A stretch of DNA of 8,397 bases from Waddliaceae bacterium (lineage in GTDB: Bacteria; Chlamydiota; Chlamydiia; Chlamydiales; SLFE01): NCBI GenBank assembly GCA_007124415.1, contig SLFE01000018.1, forward strand, positions 1-8,397. Reading direction: 5' to 3'. Of this stretch, positions 1 through 5,812 are shown piece by piece. A program made the position numbers and the translations under genes. The stretch's first letter is position 1, and the number at the start of each line of letters is the position of its first letter. The notes beneath the pieces are model-generated. The model saw only the letters and a program-made list of their open reading frames with translations. It was not told where the DNA came from and did no database searches.

Positions 1-77
1 GAAAGAATTTTTTTTTATTTTTGGATCTTTAAGTGATTGATCAAGTGTTTATTGAAACTTAATAAAGTTTTTATTAG

Positions 78-95
78 ATTGATTTTAAATTGATT
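78..95 (+). promoter_or_regulatory. Tandem ATTGATT repeat, candidate response-regulator binding site
   Basis: ATTGATT occurs at 78-84 and again at 89-95, exactly 11 bp apart. Related ATTGA copies start at 36 and 51. The second copy covers the -35 hexamer of the promoter of the response-regulator gene. OmpR/PhoB-family regulators typically bind tandem direct repeats about one helical turn apart, so autoregulation is plausible. The region is extremely AT-rich, so such repeats can arise by chance. Confidence 0.3.
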
Positions 96-118
96 AAATA
101 AGTTAAAGATTGTATAAT
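90..118 (+). promoter_or_regulatory. Sigma70-type promoter of the response-regulator gene
   Basis: A perfect -10 hexamer TATAAT (113-118) follows a -35-like TTGATT (90-95, four of six consensus bases) with the optimal 17-bp spacer. Transcription would start near 125, giving a leader of about 17 nt. That leader contains an AGGGG ribosome binding site (131-135), six nt before the ATG at 142. The 13 bp TGTATAATTCAAG (111-123) recur exactly at the methyltransferase promoter (3529-3541). Confidence 0.65.
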
Positions 119-141
119 TCAAGTTATAAAAGGGGTTTAAT

Positions 142-831
142 ATGCAAAAAATAAAAATTCTACTGGTCGAGGATGAGCAAGATATAGCCGACATGATCAA
201 AATGAATGCCGAAGTTTCTGATTTTAAGGTTGTTGTGGAAAACGACGGTTTAAACGGTTATATGGCTGCAGAAAGGGAAAAACCCGATATTATCGTTCTT
301 GATATCATGCTTCCGGGCATGAACGGGCTTGATGTGTGCCGGAAAATCAAAAATAATCCGGAACTTATGAATATTCCGATAATCATGATTTCTGCAAAAA
401 GCGAAGAGTTGGATGTGGTTCTGGGGTTGGAACTCGGAGCCGATGACTATGTGACCAAGCCATTTTCTCCAAAAATCCTTCTATCCCGCATTAAAGCGGT
501 TTTAAGAAGACAAAACGAGCCGAAAAAAGAACCAAAGCGGATTGAATTCGGCAAATTTGCTCTTGATCTCGACAGCTATCAGCTTCTGAAGGGCTCAAAG
601 CTCATTCCTCTTACCCTGTCTGAGTTCGGCATTTTAAAGCGGCTTGTTTCCAATCAGGGCAAAGTCCTGACGAGAAACCAGCTTCTCGATGATTTGCACG
701 GGGACGAGTCATATGTTGTGGACCGCAACATCGACGTTCATATAGCGTCTCTTCGCAAGAAGCTCGGGCCTAATTTCAACTGGATCGAGACAGTACGGGG
801 CGTCGGCTACCGTTTTAAAGAAGATGCCTAA
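142..831 (+). CDS. OmpR/PhoB-family two-component response regulator
   Basis: A 229-residue DNA-binding response regulator, the usual length for the family. The receiver domain spans about residues 3-120 and has every expected phosphorylation residue: acidic pair E10/D11, phospho-acceptor D54 in VLDIMLPG, S84 in the switch position, and K106 in the VTKPF loop. The winged-helix effector domain spans about 132-226, with the typical LTLSEFGIL start, the RNIDVHIASLRKKL recognition helix and a GVGYRF terminal hairpin. It should act as a cytoplasmic transcription factor switched by a sensor kinase. No kinase gene is in the window, so it is either an orphan or its partner lies upstream of base 1. 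AGGGG at 131-135 supports the start. It has its own promoter and its own terminator, so it appears monocistronic at its 3' end. The target genes are unknown; the phosphatase gene next door is a candidate only by position. Confidence 0.95.
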   Translation: MQKIKILLVEDEQDIADMIKMNAEVSDFKVVVENDGLNGYMAAEREKPDIIVLDIMLPGMNGLDVCRKIKNNPELMNIPIIMISAKSEELDVVLGLELGADDYVTKPFSPKILLSRIKAVLRRQNEPKKEPKRIEFGKFALDLDSYQLLKGSKLIPLTLSEFGILKRLVSNQGKVLTRNQLLDDLHGDESYVVDRNIDVHIASLRKKLGPNFNWIETVRGVGYRFKEDA

Positions 832-852
832 TTATTTCTGGCCTTGTCCACT

Positions 853-897
853 TCCTCTCGTGAAAATAGCGACTTTCCGGGAGGATTTTCTATTATT
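853..897 (+). terminator. Rho-independent terminator after the response-regulator gene
   Basis: TCCTCTCG (853-860) pairs with CGGGAGGA (878-885) as eight pairs including one G-U. After a single bulged T861, GAAA (862-865) pairs with TTTC (874-877) around an 8-nt loop. The stem runs directly into TTTTCTATTATT (886-897). It begins 21 bases after the stop codon and should separate the regulator from the downstream phosphatase gene. Confidence 0.75.
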
Positions 898-920
898 AAC
901 TAGTTTTATTTAAAATATGT

Positions 921-943
921 TATAATACTACTGTAGTATTATA
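921..943. promoter_or_regulatory. Perfect 11-bp inverted repeat, candidate operator
   Basis: TATAATACTAC (921-931) is followed, after a single T932, by its exact reverse complement GTAGTATTATA (933-943). The left arm contains a TATAAT hexamer (921-926), and another TATAAT follows at 942-947. A bound dimeric repressor would therefore block the likely promoter of the phosphatase gene, whose ATG is 19 bases downstream. There is no G/C-rich stem and no clean T tract after it, so an operator fits better than a terminator. The cognate regulator is unknown. Confidence 0.5.
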
Positions 944-947
944 TAAT
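942..947 (+). promoter_or_regulatory. Candidate -10 element of the phosphatase gene
   Basis: TATAAT at 942-947 would place the transcription start near 954, leaving a leader of only about nine nt before the ATG at 963. An alternative -10 is TATAAT at 921-926. Neither has a convincing -35 hexamer 16-18 bp upstream, so an activator may be needed, or the real promoter may use another signal. Confidence 0.35.
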
Positions 948-962
948 AAAATAGTTAATAAA

Positions 963-3491
963 ATGGATATAAAAGGCAGAATCGAAGAATTTAGCCCGAA
1001 TGTGCTGACTCCGGCTTCGGCTGAGGTGCAGGCTGAGGAGGAGGTCGGCCAGGCGGTTGCTGATGCTTTGAGGAGTGCCGGTCGTACCAAGGCATCTTTG
1101 GAGGGGCTCAAGCAAAGCCTGTCGCCTAAAATTCCTCAAACATTAAAATCGGAAGTTGGAAAAACCAAAGAGTTGTTTGAACGCTATTTTGGAAGCCGGC
1201 TAACTTCTCTGGCCTCGTCTGTCGGTCGGGCGGTCTCCTCGGCTATTGGCAGCGCCTCTGATAAAATCAGAGGAAAAGTCAGCAGCAAGCGGCTTGCTCA
1301 AACAGGGGAACCGGCTGTTAAGGAAAGAGGTCAAAAAACGGCTAAGTCCACAGAAGAATTTCCCAAAGATGTCCGGACTGCTGAAGAAGTTATCAGCCGT
1401 TTCTTCCGCTCCCCGCCGAGCAGGGCAAAATTGGAAGCCTATTTTTCCAAGGCCTTAAAAAACGAGTCTGCCGATAAAACCCAAAAATCCTCGGATACCG
1501 CTGCGGGCCAATCGGTCGGCAGTTCCAAGCAAGGAATAGAAGGAGTCAACAAAAAGGAGGCCGAGATCTGCTATGCAGTCGTAAAAGAAGCGAGAAACGG
1601 AACAATTCCCGATGACGTTGAAAACTACAGCAAAACCGAGGACAACGGAGTGGCCACGTTGACTTTCACCAAGGGCGGGCAGAAGTATGAGGTCAATTAC
1701 GGCGACAGCAGCAATTCGTACAATGGGGTTAAGCGTAAAGACCTGCTCGATCGGGCCAACCTGTTTTTTGATGCAGCCATCGCAGCCGATCCTGATAATG
1801 AAGAAGCAAAAAAAGAAATTGAAGCAGTGAAACAGGATGTATCAAACCAGCTCATGGCGCTTGGACGGTTTTCCGATCCTGACCGGATTGATGCGGATCT
1901 TGATAAGGCCAAGATCGGTTTGGGGGCAGCTTTCCTAAAAACTGAAACTATTGTGCAGAAGAGCCAGCCTAATTTCAATCTTCAAAAAGCCGAATCCGAA
2001 TTCGTTTTGAAAAGGGGCCGGCCGATTATCGTCAATTTTTTCCGAGTGACAGCTGGTGATGAGAGTAGAGAAGTTGTCGGTATCCAAAGACCGATGGGGG
2101 AAAAGACGATCCCAAGCTCCATTAAAACTATGTCCGGACTTGCCAACTATGTGTCTTCGTCGGGAGGCGTTGTTGAAAATGGTGAAGTGAAACTCAATTT
2201 TACCGGCATGCGTCATTCGCGCCCCTCTCCTATCGAAGTTAAGGATGGATACAAAAGGCGGGCCATAGCTGCATCGAATACAAAGCAGTCGATCGTGGAT
2301 GTCGCCAAAGGCATGGAAATCAACCAAGGGAATTCGAAAAGCAATCCTCTTGTGGTTCCTCTTGCGCCCACGACGCTTTTGACGGCAAAAAGGATGGATT
2401 TCATTCGCAACAAGAAAAAAGTTATAGCGGGAAAATGGACCGGAGAGTCCGAGACTATGCAGCTCAAGGAAGTCATGCAAGCTTACAGGTCGTTCGACGG
2501 CTGTCCGATGAAGGTAGAGATCGGAGGGGAGGAAAGGTGGATCAAGCCAGAGATCCACCACATGAACTTCGGCGTCAACCCTCCTGCAGCCGGCGATGGG
2601 CTTTTGGGCAAGCTTCCGAGCGACCCCGCCGAGGATAAGCTCAACGCTCATGGCATGATGTCTCAGCAACAGCTTGTGAAGGATTATTTTAGAGGGAATG
2701 AGAAAGTCGTGAATTTCTTGTCAGGCAATACATCGGAGCTGGAAAGTCAATACGAAGTTCTCAAAGGAAAAATTCACGATGGCATAAAGAAGGATCAAAC
2801 GGCTTTGCAGAAAGCTTATGACCAATACCTTGAGCAGCCGTCATCAGATGCAGGCAAGGAGGTCAAACGGCTTGAGAAAAAAATCGCCCGCCGGTACAAC
2901 ACACTGGACTTTCTTGCCAGGGGAATTGTCAAGGAACAGAAAAAATCATTTTTAGAAAGGTTTGAATCCGGAGATTTCGAAAAGGACTTAAGCGAACTGA
3001 AGAAGACTCTGGAACCTAAGCAACGCTCGATTCTTCAGGATTTTGCAGATTTCAAGCGCGCAGTCTTCACAGGGGCCCATAAAAACACCGCGACTGTTGT
3101 CAGTGTGCCGGCAACAGTGATTGACATGAACAGCAAAATGGGCGTTATGTCTTTCTACTATTGCAAGAGCGCCGAGGACCGCACGGGCAACGTGGAAATT
3201 TTTGTCGGCAGCAGAGAAACGTATGAGGAAATGAAAGGAGAGGGCAACACTGCCGGCATCATTGACTGCTCTGAGGAAAACAGTGAGAAAAATGAGATAA
3301 TCAAGCAAATGCATACAGCCTCCCCCTCGCTTAACAATACCGGGCAAAACTCCAATGCGCGCGGCCTTCAGATCAGCGATAAGGTCAATCCCAAAGGCAT
3401 GGAAAAAGATATTAAAAACGGAAAAAAAATGGCCGCTTTGGCCAATGGGGTCCCGAAAGAGGCTAAGAGGCAGGCTGCTGAAGCAGCTTAG
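963..3491 (+). CDS. Putative phosphoinositide phosphatase effector (SopB/IpgD/SidF-like CX5R)
   Basis: An 842-residue protein with no Sec signal peptide and no obvious membrane helix. Residues 734-742 read CKSAEDRTG, a CX5R phosphatase loop with nucleophile C734 and R740. Residues 532-540 read HHMNFGVNP. These match the two motifs, FN-x-GVNE-like and CKS-x-x-DRT, shared by SopB, IpgD, Legionella SidF and mammalian inositol polyphosphate 4-phosphatases. PLAPTTLLT (466-474) resembles the segment before motif 1 in that group, and an NNTGQNSNARGLQ stretch follows the loop near the C-terminus. The phosphatase domain is therefore probably about 455-830, with a charged, helical insert between the motifs (about 590-700). 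Residues 1-200 are Ser/Lys/Glu-rich and low in complexity; 200-450 are unrecognised. SopB is about 560 residues, so this protein is much longer. I infer a secreted host-acting enzyme that removes phosphate from phosphoinositides or inositol phosphates; the secretion route is unknown. ATG 963 is the first possible start after an in-frame TAA at 897 and has no ribosome binding site. Confidence 0.75.
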   Translation: MDIKGRIEEFSPNVLTPASAEVQAEEEVGQAVADALRSAGRTKASLEGLKQSLSPKIPQTLKSEVGKTKELFERYFGSRLTSLASSVGRAVSSAIGSASDKIRGKVSSKRLAQTGEPAVKERGQKTAKSTEEFPKDVRTAEEVISRFFRSPPSRAKLEAYFSKALKNESADKTQKSSDTAAGQSVGSSKQGIEGVNKKEAEICYAVVKEARNGTIPDDVENYSKTEDNGVATLTFTKGGQKYEVNYGDSSNSYNGVKRKDLLDRANLFFDAAIAADPDNEEAKKEIEAVKQDVSNQLMALGRFSDPDRIDADLDKAKIGLGAAFLKTETIVQKSQPNFNLQKAESEFVLKRGRPIIVNFFRVTAGDESREVVGIQRPMGEKTIPSSIKTMSGLANYVSSSGGVVENGEVKLNFTGMRHSRPSPIEVKDGYKRRAIAASNTKQSIVDVAKGMEINQGNSKSNPLVVPLAPTTLLTAKRMDFIRNKKKVIAGKWTGESETMQLKEVMQAYRSFDGCPMKVEIGGEERWIKPEIHHMNFGVNPPAAGDGLLGKLPSDPAEDKLNAHGMMSQQQLVKDYFRGNEKVVNFLSGNTSELESQYEVLKGKIHDGIKKDQTALQKAYDQYLEQPSSDAGKEVKRLEKKIARRYNTLDFLARGIVKEQKKSFLERFESGDFEKDLSELKKTLEPKQRSILQDFADFKRAVFTGAHKNTATVVSVPATVIDMNSKMGVMSFYYCKSAEDRTGNVEIFVGSRETYEEMKGEGNTAGIIDCSEENSEKNEIIKQMHTASPSLNNTGQNSNARGLQISDKVNPKGMEKDIKNGKKMAALANGVPKEAKRQAAEAA

Positions 3492-3507
3492 AAGTTCCTG
3501 TTTGCGG

Positions 3508-3536
3508 GTGACTTTTGCTTCCATATAGTGTATAAT
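3508..3536 (+). promoter_or_regulatory. Sigma70-type promoter of the RNA-modification cluster
   Basis: A perfect TATAAT (3531-3536) lies 17 bp after GTGACT (3508-3513, four of six -35 consensus bases). The expected start point, near 3543, touches the ATG at 3544, so the first gene of the cluster would be on a leaderless mRNA. No Shine-Dalgarno sequence is present. The -10 region shares 13 identical bases with the response-regulator promoter. Confidence 0.6.
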
Positions 3537-3543
3537 TCAAGCC

Positions 3544-4368
3544 ATGTCTGATTATGAACTTCTCGATAGCGGCGACGGCCGCAAGCTGGAGCGCTTCGGC
3601 CCCTATATCCTCGACCGCCCCTCCCTGCAGTCGGTTTGGCGGCCGAAGCTTGGCAAGGAGGAGTGGAATAGGGCCCATGCCAAGTTCACCAGGGAGCCGG
3701 ACGGGCTTTGGGAAAAAAAACGAGGTTTTCCCGACGAGTGGGCCATCGAGGTCGAAGGAATCAAATTCAAGCTTGCTCCCACGGATTTCGGTCACCTAGG
3801 CATCTTTCCCGAACAACGCTCCTGCTGGAAGTGGATACAAAATCATCTTGGCAAGGGAGCGAATGTCCTCAATCTGTTCGCCTACTCGGGCGGCTCGACG
3901 ATGGCGGCGGCTCTTGCAAAAGCTCAGGCCACCCATCTGGACGCTTCTAAGAAAATGTGCGGCTGGGCCCGGGAAAATGCGGTGCTGAACAGCCTTGAAG
4001 AGGCTCCCGTGCGGTGGATCGTTGATGATGTTAAAAAATTTTTGAAAAGAGAGGTGAGGCGTAAAAACCGATATGACGCCATCATTCTCGACCCACCGAG
4101 CTTCGGCAGGGGAGCGAAGGGGGAGGTTTTCAAAATTGAAAAGGATATTCAAGATATTTTGTCCGATTGCAAAGAGCTTCTCAGCGAGCAGCCGTTGTTT
4201 GTATTGCTGACATGCCACAGCCCCGGCTTTACCCCGATCGCGATGAGCCATCTGCTTGCCCAATTTTTTCCGGAAGGGGATGTCGAAGCGGGGGAGATGG
4301 TTCTTGAAGGAGACGAAAATGTCTTCCCGCTCCCAAGCGGCTCCTTTGCGAGGTGGCGTCCATGCTGA
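3544..4368 (+). CDS. Class I SAM-dependent methyltransferase (RlmI-like), probable rRNA-modifying
   Basis: A 274-residue protein of the Methyltrans_SAM type related to the RlmI/RlmK rRNA cytosine methyltransferases, but without the N-terminal PUA domain of RlmI (about 396 residues). The opening ELLDSGDGRKLERFGPYIL (residues 5-23) is typical of the short form of this family and supports the ATG at 3544. SAM-binding motif I is VLNLFAYSGGST (108-119). D133 in HLDASK should bind the SAM ribose, and the catalytic-type motif is ILDPPSFGRG (181-190), followed by an LLTCHSPGF strand. RNA, probably 23S rRNA, is the likely substrate by family and by neighbours, but the target base cannot be read from sequence. 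It is the first gene of a three-gene RNA-modification cluster, and its TGA overlaps the next gene by 7 nt. It has a promoter but no ribosome binding site. Confidence 0.85.
   Translation: MSDYELLDSGDGRKLERFGPYILDRPSLQSVWRPKLGKEEWNRAHAKFTREPDGLWEKKRGFPDEWAIEVEGIKFKLAPTDFGHLGIFPEQRSCWKWIQNHLGKGANVLNLFAYSGGSTMAAALAKAQATHLDASKKMCGWARENAVLNSLEEAPVRWIVDDVKKFLKREVRRKNRYDAIILDPPSFGRGAKGEVFKIEKDIQDILSDCKELLSEQPLFVLLTCHSPGFTPIAMSHLLAQFFPEGDVEAGEMVLEGDENVFPLPSGSFARWRPC
4350..4356 (+). promoter_or_regulatory. Ribosome binding site that decides the SpoU methyltransferase start
   Basis: GAGGTGG at 4350-4356 lies inside the end of the upstream methyltransferase gene, five to nine bases before the ATG at 4362. 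It favours that ATG over the in-frame GTG at 4353, which sits inside the site itself and has no Shine-Dalgarno sequence of its own. Confidence 0.75.
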
Positions 4369-5147
4369 TCGCCAGCCTGCAAAATCCTAAAATCAAAAAT
4401 CTTGTCCGTCTTCGGGATCGCCGCCACAGGGATAATAGCGGCCTTTTTTTAATCGAGGGATATCGGGAGCTCTTAAGGGCCGTCGATGCGGGCCTTGCCA
4501 TCGACGAGCTTTACTATTGCCGCGAAATGTTTTTGGGCGGCAATGAAGAGGCTCTCATCGAAAGAATCTCCGGGCAGAAGTTTGAATGCTCGCCGCAAGT
4601 TTTTAAAAAAATCTCCTATAGGGATAGACCGGACGGGCTGCTCGGCGCAGCACGGCAGATGACAAGACGTTTGGATGAGATTCAATTCAAGTCCGCCCCT
4701 TTTGTCGTGATTGCCGAGAGCATTGAAAAGCCGGGCAATTTGGGAACCATACTCCGTACATCCGACGCTGTCGGCGTCGATGCGCTGATTGTCTGCGACC
4801 GCTGCACCGACATCCACAACCCCAATGTCGTCAGGGCCAGTGTGGGGACGCTTTTTACAGTTCCAGTTGTTGAGACAAGCGGCGCCGAGGCGTTGGAGTG
4901 GCTTGAAAAGCAAGGGATTGTCATTGTCGCTGCGACGCCCTCTGCAGAGACGGTTTACAGCGAAGCTGACTTGACCGGTCCGGTGGCCGTCGCCTTCGGA
5001 ACCGAACAGTACGGGCTGTCCGACGTTTGGATGGAGGGGGCTGAAACAAAGGTGAAAATTCCGATGAGGGGCGTTGCCGACTCCCTCAATGTGGCGCTTT
5101 CGACAGGGGTGCTTCTTTACGAGGTGCTGCGCCAGCGAGGTCTATAG
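4362..5147 (+). CDS. SpoU/TrmH-family RNA 2'-O-ribose methyltransferase
   Basis: A 261-residue SPOUT-class enzyme transferring methyl from SAM to a ribose 2'-OH in rRNA or tRNA. The N-terminal substrate-binding domain (about 1-100) opens with the usual SLQNPKIKNLVRLRDRRHRD and contains FLIEGYRELLRA (29-40). The C-terminal knotted domain has all three SpoU motifs: EKPGNLGTILRTSDAVG (122-138, N126 and R132), FGTEQYGLSD (212-221, E215) and KIPMRGVADSLNVALSTG (232-249, S241 and N243). This domain order is that of the RlmB/TrmH-like 23S rRNA Gm methyltransferases, but the specific nucleotide is undetermined. The start overlaps the preceding stop by 7 nt and the stop abuts the next gene, so the three genes are probably translationally coupled. 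An in-frame GTG at 4353 would add three residues but has poorer support. Confidence 0.93.
   Translation: MLIASLQNPKIKNLVRLRDRRHRDNSGLFLIEGYRELLRAVDAGLAIDELYYCREMFLGGNEEALIERISGQKFECSPQVFKKISYRDRPDGLLGAARQMTRRLDEIQFKSAPFVVIAESIEKPGNLGTILRTSDAVGVDALIVCDRCTDIHNPNVVRASVGTLFTVPVVETSGAEALEWLEKQGIVIVAATPSAETVYSEADLTGPVAVAFGTEQYGLSDVWMEGAETKVKIPMRGVADSLNVALSTGVLLYEVLRQRGL
5137..5140 (+). promoter_or_regulatory. Ribosome binding site supporting a GTG start
   Basis: GAGG at 5137-5140, seven bases before the GTG at 5148, lies inside the last codons of the SpoU gene. It supports GTG as the true start of the pseudouridine synthase. The preceding TAG ends at 5147, directly against this GTG. Confidence 0.65.
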
Positions 5148-5768
5148 GTGGACATATTGTATGAAGACAACCACGTCATTGTCGTGGACAAGCCGGCAGG
5201 TTTGCTCACCCAGCCGAGCGGAACGGATGGGGATAATCTTGAGGACAGGGTCAAAAAGTTCATCAAAAAGCGAGGCAATAAGCCGGGCAAGGTGTTTTTG
5301 GAGGCTGTCCACCGCCTCGACAAGCCGGCCTTCGGCCTCGTCGTGTTTGCTAAAACAAGCAAGGCCCTCTCCAGGTTGAACGCCGCTCAAAGGGAAAAGA
5401 AATTCCGCAAGTTCTACCGGGCCAAAGTTGAGGGGGCGCTTCCCAAACCGGAGGGAACGCTTGAGAACATCCTTTTCCACGACCGCCATATAGCCCGGGT
5501 GGTGGGGCAGGATCACCCGAAGGGCAAACAGGCAGTTTTACATTATCGCGAAATCGATGGAGAATCAAATCTTGTTGAGATTGAGCTGGTTACCGGACGC
5601 TATCACCAAATTCGCGCTCAATTGGCTCATATTGGATGCCCGATTGTCGGCGACAAAAAATATGGCAGCTTAACTCATTTGCCTTCAGGTATATATCTTG
5701 AGCATTATCGCGCAGAATTTCCCCACCCCACGAAGGGCGGCACTCTAAAAATCAATAAAGTGATATAA
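5148..5768 (+). CDS. RluA-family RNA pseudouridine synthase
   Basis: A 206-residue pseudouridine synthase that isomerises uridine in rRNA or tRNA. Motif I, ILYEDNHVIVVDKPAGLLT (residues 3-21), is at the very N-terminus, so there is no S4 RNA-binding domain as found in RluC/RluD. The length is close to that of RluA itself. Motif II is AVHRLDKPAFGLVVFAKT (53-70) with catalytic aspartate D58. Motif III is visible near the C-terminus as VTGRYHQIRAQLAHIGCPIVGD. All active-site motifs are intact. The target uridine cannot be deduced. It starts with GTG immediately after the SpoU stop codon (0-nt gap), as the third gene of the RNA-modification cluster. The DNA after its TAA is A/T-rich and I see no G/C-rich terminator, so readthrough into the hydrolase gene 31 bases downstream is possible. 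Confidence 0.93.
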   Translation: MDILYEDNHVIVVDKPAGLLTQPSGTDGDNLEDRVKKFIKKRGNKPGKVFLEAVHRLDKPAFGLVVFAKTSKALSRLNAAQREKKFRKFYRAKVEGALPKPEGTLENILFHDRHIARVVGQDHPKGKQAVLHYREIDGESNLVEIELVTGRYHQIRAQLAHIGCPIVGDKKYGSLTHLPSGIYLEHYRAEFPHPTKGGTLKINKVI

Positions 5769-5791
5769 AAAAATTATTAGTTTACGCATGT

Positions 5792-5812
5792 GGTAATAAA
5801 TGGGTAATAAAT
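5792..5812 (+). repeat. Short direct repeat at the hydrolase start codon
   Basis: GGTAATAAAT occurs at 5792-5801 and again at 5803-5812, an 11-bp period, so the ATG at 5800 sits at the junction of the two copies. It may be a small tandem duplication or a regulatory site. No function can be assigned. Confidence 0.4.

Noticed and set aside
8..16. Run of nine T's at the left edge as the tail of a terminator
   Set aside because: Any stem would lie before base 1, so it cannot be assessed from this window.
55..75. AAACTT/AAGTTT inverted repeat (55-60, 65-70) followed by T's as a terminator of an upstream gene
   Set aside because: The stem is only six mostly A-T pairs and would be too weak. No upstream gene end is visible in the window.
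1935..2669. A 244-codon open frame on the minus strand inside the phosphatase gene
   Set aside because: It lies wholly opposite a better-supported gene with recognisable catalytic motifs, and its translation shows no family features and odd His/Arg-rich composition. It is a shadow frame.
3472..3489. Seven-pair hairpin with a TGAA loop at the end of the phosphatase gene as a terminator
   Set aside because: The stem is good but no T tract follows, and it overlaps Ala-rich codons and the stop codon, which readily explain GCTGC/GCAGC complementarity.
2988..3524. A 178-codon minus-strand open frame opposite the phosphatase C-terminus
   Set aside because: It covers the complement of the CX5R motif region, has no recognisable domain and no ribosome binding site that I can see.
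3796..4263. A 155-codon minus-strand open frame opposite the methyltransferase
   Set aside because: The plus-strand frame carries clear SAM-binding and DPPSF motifs, while the minus-strand product has none.
4353..4355. GTG as start of the SpoU methyltransferase
   Set aside because: It falls inside the GAGGTGG ribosome binding site of the ATG at 4362, and family members typically begin at the MLIxSLQNP segment.
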